DNA of 64,000 nt from UBA2030 sp049969475 (lineage in GTDB: Bacteria > Bacteroidota > Bacteroidia > Bacteroidales > TTA-H9), in assembly GCA_049969475.1 (NCBI GenBank), contig JBMFOU010000007.1, forward strand, positions 1 to 64,000, in the 5' to 3' direction. Both the position numbers and the translations under genes were made by a program. The notes beneath the pieces are model-generated. The model worked only from the letters and a program-made list of their open reading frames with translations, had not been told where the DNA came from and ran no database searches. Numbering within the stretch: the stretch's first letter is position 1; every line of letters begins with the position of its first letter. Positions 62,550-64,000 of the stretch are shown in pieces.

Positions 62550-63772
62550 GGGGTAAAAATGAGAGTGCTAAAATGTTCGGGGTCGAGCAGGCGGATAGCG
62601 GTTTCCTGAAGTTCTTCAGCTGTGATGCGATGGATGTTTTCCTTCATCTCGTCGAAGGTTTCGGCATAGCCACCCAGAATGGTCTTTTTGCCGGCTCCCA
62701 GCATGCGGCTCTGGTTGACTTCCCATCCAATGGCAGCAAGGCCAGTATATTGTCGCTTTAAGGTCTCAAGCTCAGCTGCTGTCAGTGCCTTATCTCTGAG
62801 CCGATTAATTTCTTCACGAATGATGCTCAGCACTTTTTCCACCTGAGCGGTATCAGTGCCAAAATAAATGGTAAAAAGACCCGTGGTAGAATAGTAATTC
62901 AAATTGGATTCGATGATGTAAGTCAAACCGTATTTTTCTCTGACTGATAAATTAAGCCGCGACATCATCAGGGGGCCTCCGATATAAAGATTGAGAAGGT
63001 TGAGTGGATAGTAGCTCTTTTCTTGAGGGCCCTCGGTAAGCAACCCTGTAACTACATGCGCCTGATGATTGGCTTTTTTACGGGTGGTGTGAAAAGGCTT
63101 TTTCTTTCGTGGCCTGGGTAATGCAACCTGCAGGGGAGCATACTCCAGGCGATGACCGAAAAATTTCTCGGCCAGCCGAATCAAAGATTCAGGTTCGAAA
63201 TCACCCACACAAGAGATAAGCATACGCGAGGGCTGGTAATTGGAACTTACATAGCTTATCAAATCCTCTCGGGTGATGGCCATCACATCCTTTCGTTTTC
63301 CCAGGATCTGCCGCCCCAAAGGATGTTTGCCGAAAAGAAGCGTCTCGAAATCATCAAAAATCTGTTCGGCTGGGTTGTCCTGGTACGACTCCACCTCGTC
63401 GAGTACCACTTGCTTTTCTTTCACAATTTCTTCTTCGGGGAAAACGGGATTGAAAAGCATATCGCTGAAAACATCCAGGGCATCGGAGAGATATTCCTTC
63501 AAAAAAGAAGCATAATAGCAAGTTTCTTCCTTGGAGGTATAGGCATTCATTTCTCCCCCTACCGACTCTATGCTGCTGAGTATCTCGTAGGAATTTCGGC
63601 GTTGCGATCCTTTGAAAAGTGCATGCTCCGTAAAATGGGCCAGTCCTTGTAAATGAGGCGGTTCGTTCACCGTCCCAGAGCGTATGAAAACCCCCACATG
63701 AGCTACGGGCGACGTAACCTTTTGTAATAATATTTGCAATCCATTGGCCAGGGTATACCTGAAGTATTTCAT
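62546..63772 (-). CDS. M16 family zinc metallopeptidase (pitrilysin-like)
   Basis: A 408-residue M16 peptidase. The inverted zinc motif HFTEH (within GLAHFTEHALFKG) with the downstream Glu in SKEETCYYASFLKEY is complete, so it should be catalytically active. The C-terminal half (GLTYIIESNLNYYSTTGLFT) is the second M16 domain. The open frame reaches 63799, but a -7 element lies at 63797-63804, so ATG 63772 (MKYFRYTLANGLQILL) is the true start. No signal peptide is visible. Coupled to the O-methyltransferase gene. Confidence 0.93.
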   Translation of the reverse strand: MKYFRYTLANGLQILLQKVTSPVAHVGVFIRSGTVNEPPHLQGLAHFTEHALFKGSQRRNSYEILSSIESVGGEMNAYTSKEETCYYASFLKEYLSDALDVFSDMLFNPVFPEEEIVKEKQVVLDEVESYQDNPAEQIFDDFETLLFGKHPLGRQILGKRKDVMAITREDLISYVSSNYQPSRMLISCVGDFEPESLIRLAEKFFGHRLEYAPLQVALPRPRKKKPFHTTRKKANHQAHVVTGLLTEGPQEKSYYPLNLLNLYIGGPLMMSRLNLSVREKYGLTYIIESNLNYYSTTGLFTIYFGTDTAQVEKVLSIIREEINRLRDKALTAAELETLKRQYTGLAAIGWEVNQSRMLGAGKKTILGGYAETFDEMKENIHRITAEELQETAIRLLDPEHFSTLIFTP

Positions 63773-63796
63773 TGAAAGAATGAGCGTTTTGGCCTG

Positions 63797-63804
63797 CAAA
63801 GATA
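63797..63804 (-). promoter_or_regulatory. -7 element (TATCTTTG) of the M16 peptidase operon
   Basis: Minus-strand exact TAnnTTTG, 24 bp before the ATG at 63772. Confidence 0.55.
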
Positions 63805-63833
63805 GGATATTGGTATCACTCGTTATTTAAATT

Positions 63834-63841
63834 TACTTTTG
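63834..63841 (+). promoter_or_regulatory. -7 element (TACTTTTG) of the right-edge gene
   Basis: Plus-strand TAnnTTTG, 20 bp before the ATG at 63862; divergent from the M16 operon promoter. Confidence 0.5.
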
Positions 63842-63861
63842 CCTTTTAATGCAAGGTAGGA

Positions 63862-64000
63862 ATGCTGAAGTTTCTCTTCTCGCTTGTTGTCATAGGGATT
63901 TTTGTAACAACAATTAGCAGAGTTATGCAATCGAAAAAAAACAAGAGTAAATATGGCAAATGGATAGCCGGAGGCCTCGGATGGGCTCTGGGAGGACCTA
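63862..64000 (+). CDS. N-terminus of a membrane-anchored TerB/DjlA-like protein (partial)
   Basis: Runs off the window after 46 codons. One hydrophobic helix (MLKFLFSLVVIGIFVTTIS), a basic linker, then KYGKWIAGGLGWALGGP, the N-terminal glycine-rich motif of Bacteroidota TerB/DnaJ-domain (DjlA-like) proteins as I recall it. The rest is outside the window, so the call is tentative. Confidence 0.5.
   Translation, partial: MLKFLFSLVVIGIFVTTISRVMQSKKNKSKYGKWIAGGLGWALGGP

Overview
The window is a chromosomal stretch of a Bacteroidota bacterium, most likely from the Bacteroidales/Marinilabiliales side of the phylum. Five things point there: a SusC/SusD pair next to a hybrid two-component regulator; two secreted proteins with C-terminal type IX secretion sorting domains; a complete Suf operon; a prfB gene with the programmed CTT-TGA-C frameshift; and the Bacteroidota -7 promoter element TAnnTTTG in front of most transcription units. 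All assignments come from reading motifs; no database search was run.

Layout. 1-1370: an eroded left end with a RAYT/IS200-like transposase, a REP-like hairpin, a broken gene fragment and about 480 bp of non-coding DNA. 1.4-9.9 kb: a sodium:solute symporter-like protein convergent with DNA polymerase I; a three-gene minus-strand operon (nucleoside phosphorylase, D-serine dehydratase-like PLP enzyme, SirB1-like protein); and a divergent tandem universal stress protein. 9.9-13.8 kb: a decayed fragment, a T9SS-exported FG-GAP repeat protein and an outer-membrane protein. 13.8-35.5 kb: housekeeping genes (rnr, a baeRF-type protein, miaB, topA, a degenerate arginase-fold protein, hpt, a tandem-fused adenylate kinase, obgE, PAP2 phosphatase, tilS, ruvC, a flippase-like membrane protein, a family 2 glycosyltransferase, tsaB, purN, a radical SAM protein with an unknown partner, a sirtuin, recX, prfB).

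35.7-53.0 kb is the most interesting part: a compact polysaccharide utilisation locus. It runs HTCS regulator (interrupted by a one-base frameshift in a T7 run), regulatory region with a 26/27-bp direct repeat and a 14-bp palindrome, GH130-type mannoside phosphorylase/hydrolase, MFS transporter, unrecognised lipoprotein, SusC, SusD, LamG surface lipoprotein, terminator, then a 1031-residue secreted protein. The unrecognised lipoprotein and the N-terminal 540 residues of the secreted protein are clear homologues of each other and belong to no family I recognise. They are the best candidates for the missing depolymerase. Inferred flow: extracellular cleavage by the T9SS-anchored enzyme, capture by LamG/SusD, import by SusC, periplasmic trimming by the lipoprotein paralogue, MFS uptake, cytoplasmic GH130 cleavage or phosphorolysis.

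53.0-64.0 kb, mostly on the minus strand: dxs, the operon sufBCDS-sufE-sufT, Fe/Mn superoxide dismutase, an O-methyltransferase with an M16 peptidase, and at the right edge the start of a plus-strand gene. No rRNA, tRNA, CRISPR array, prophage or complete insertion sequence was seen.
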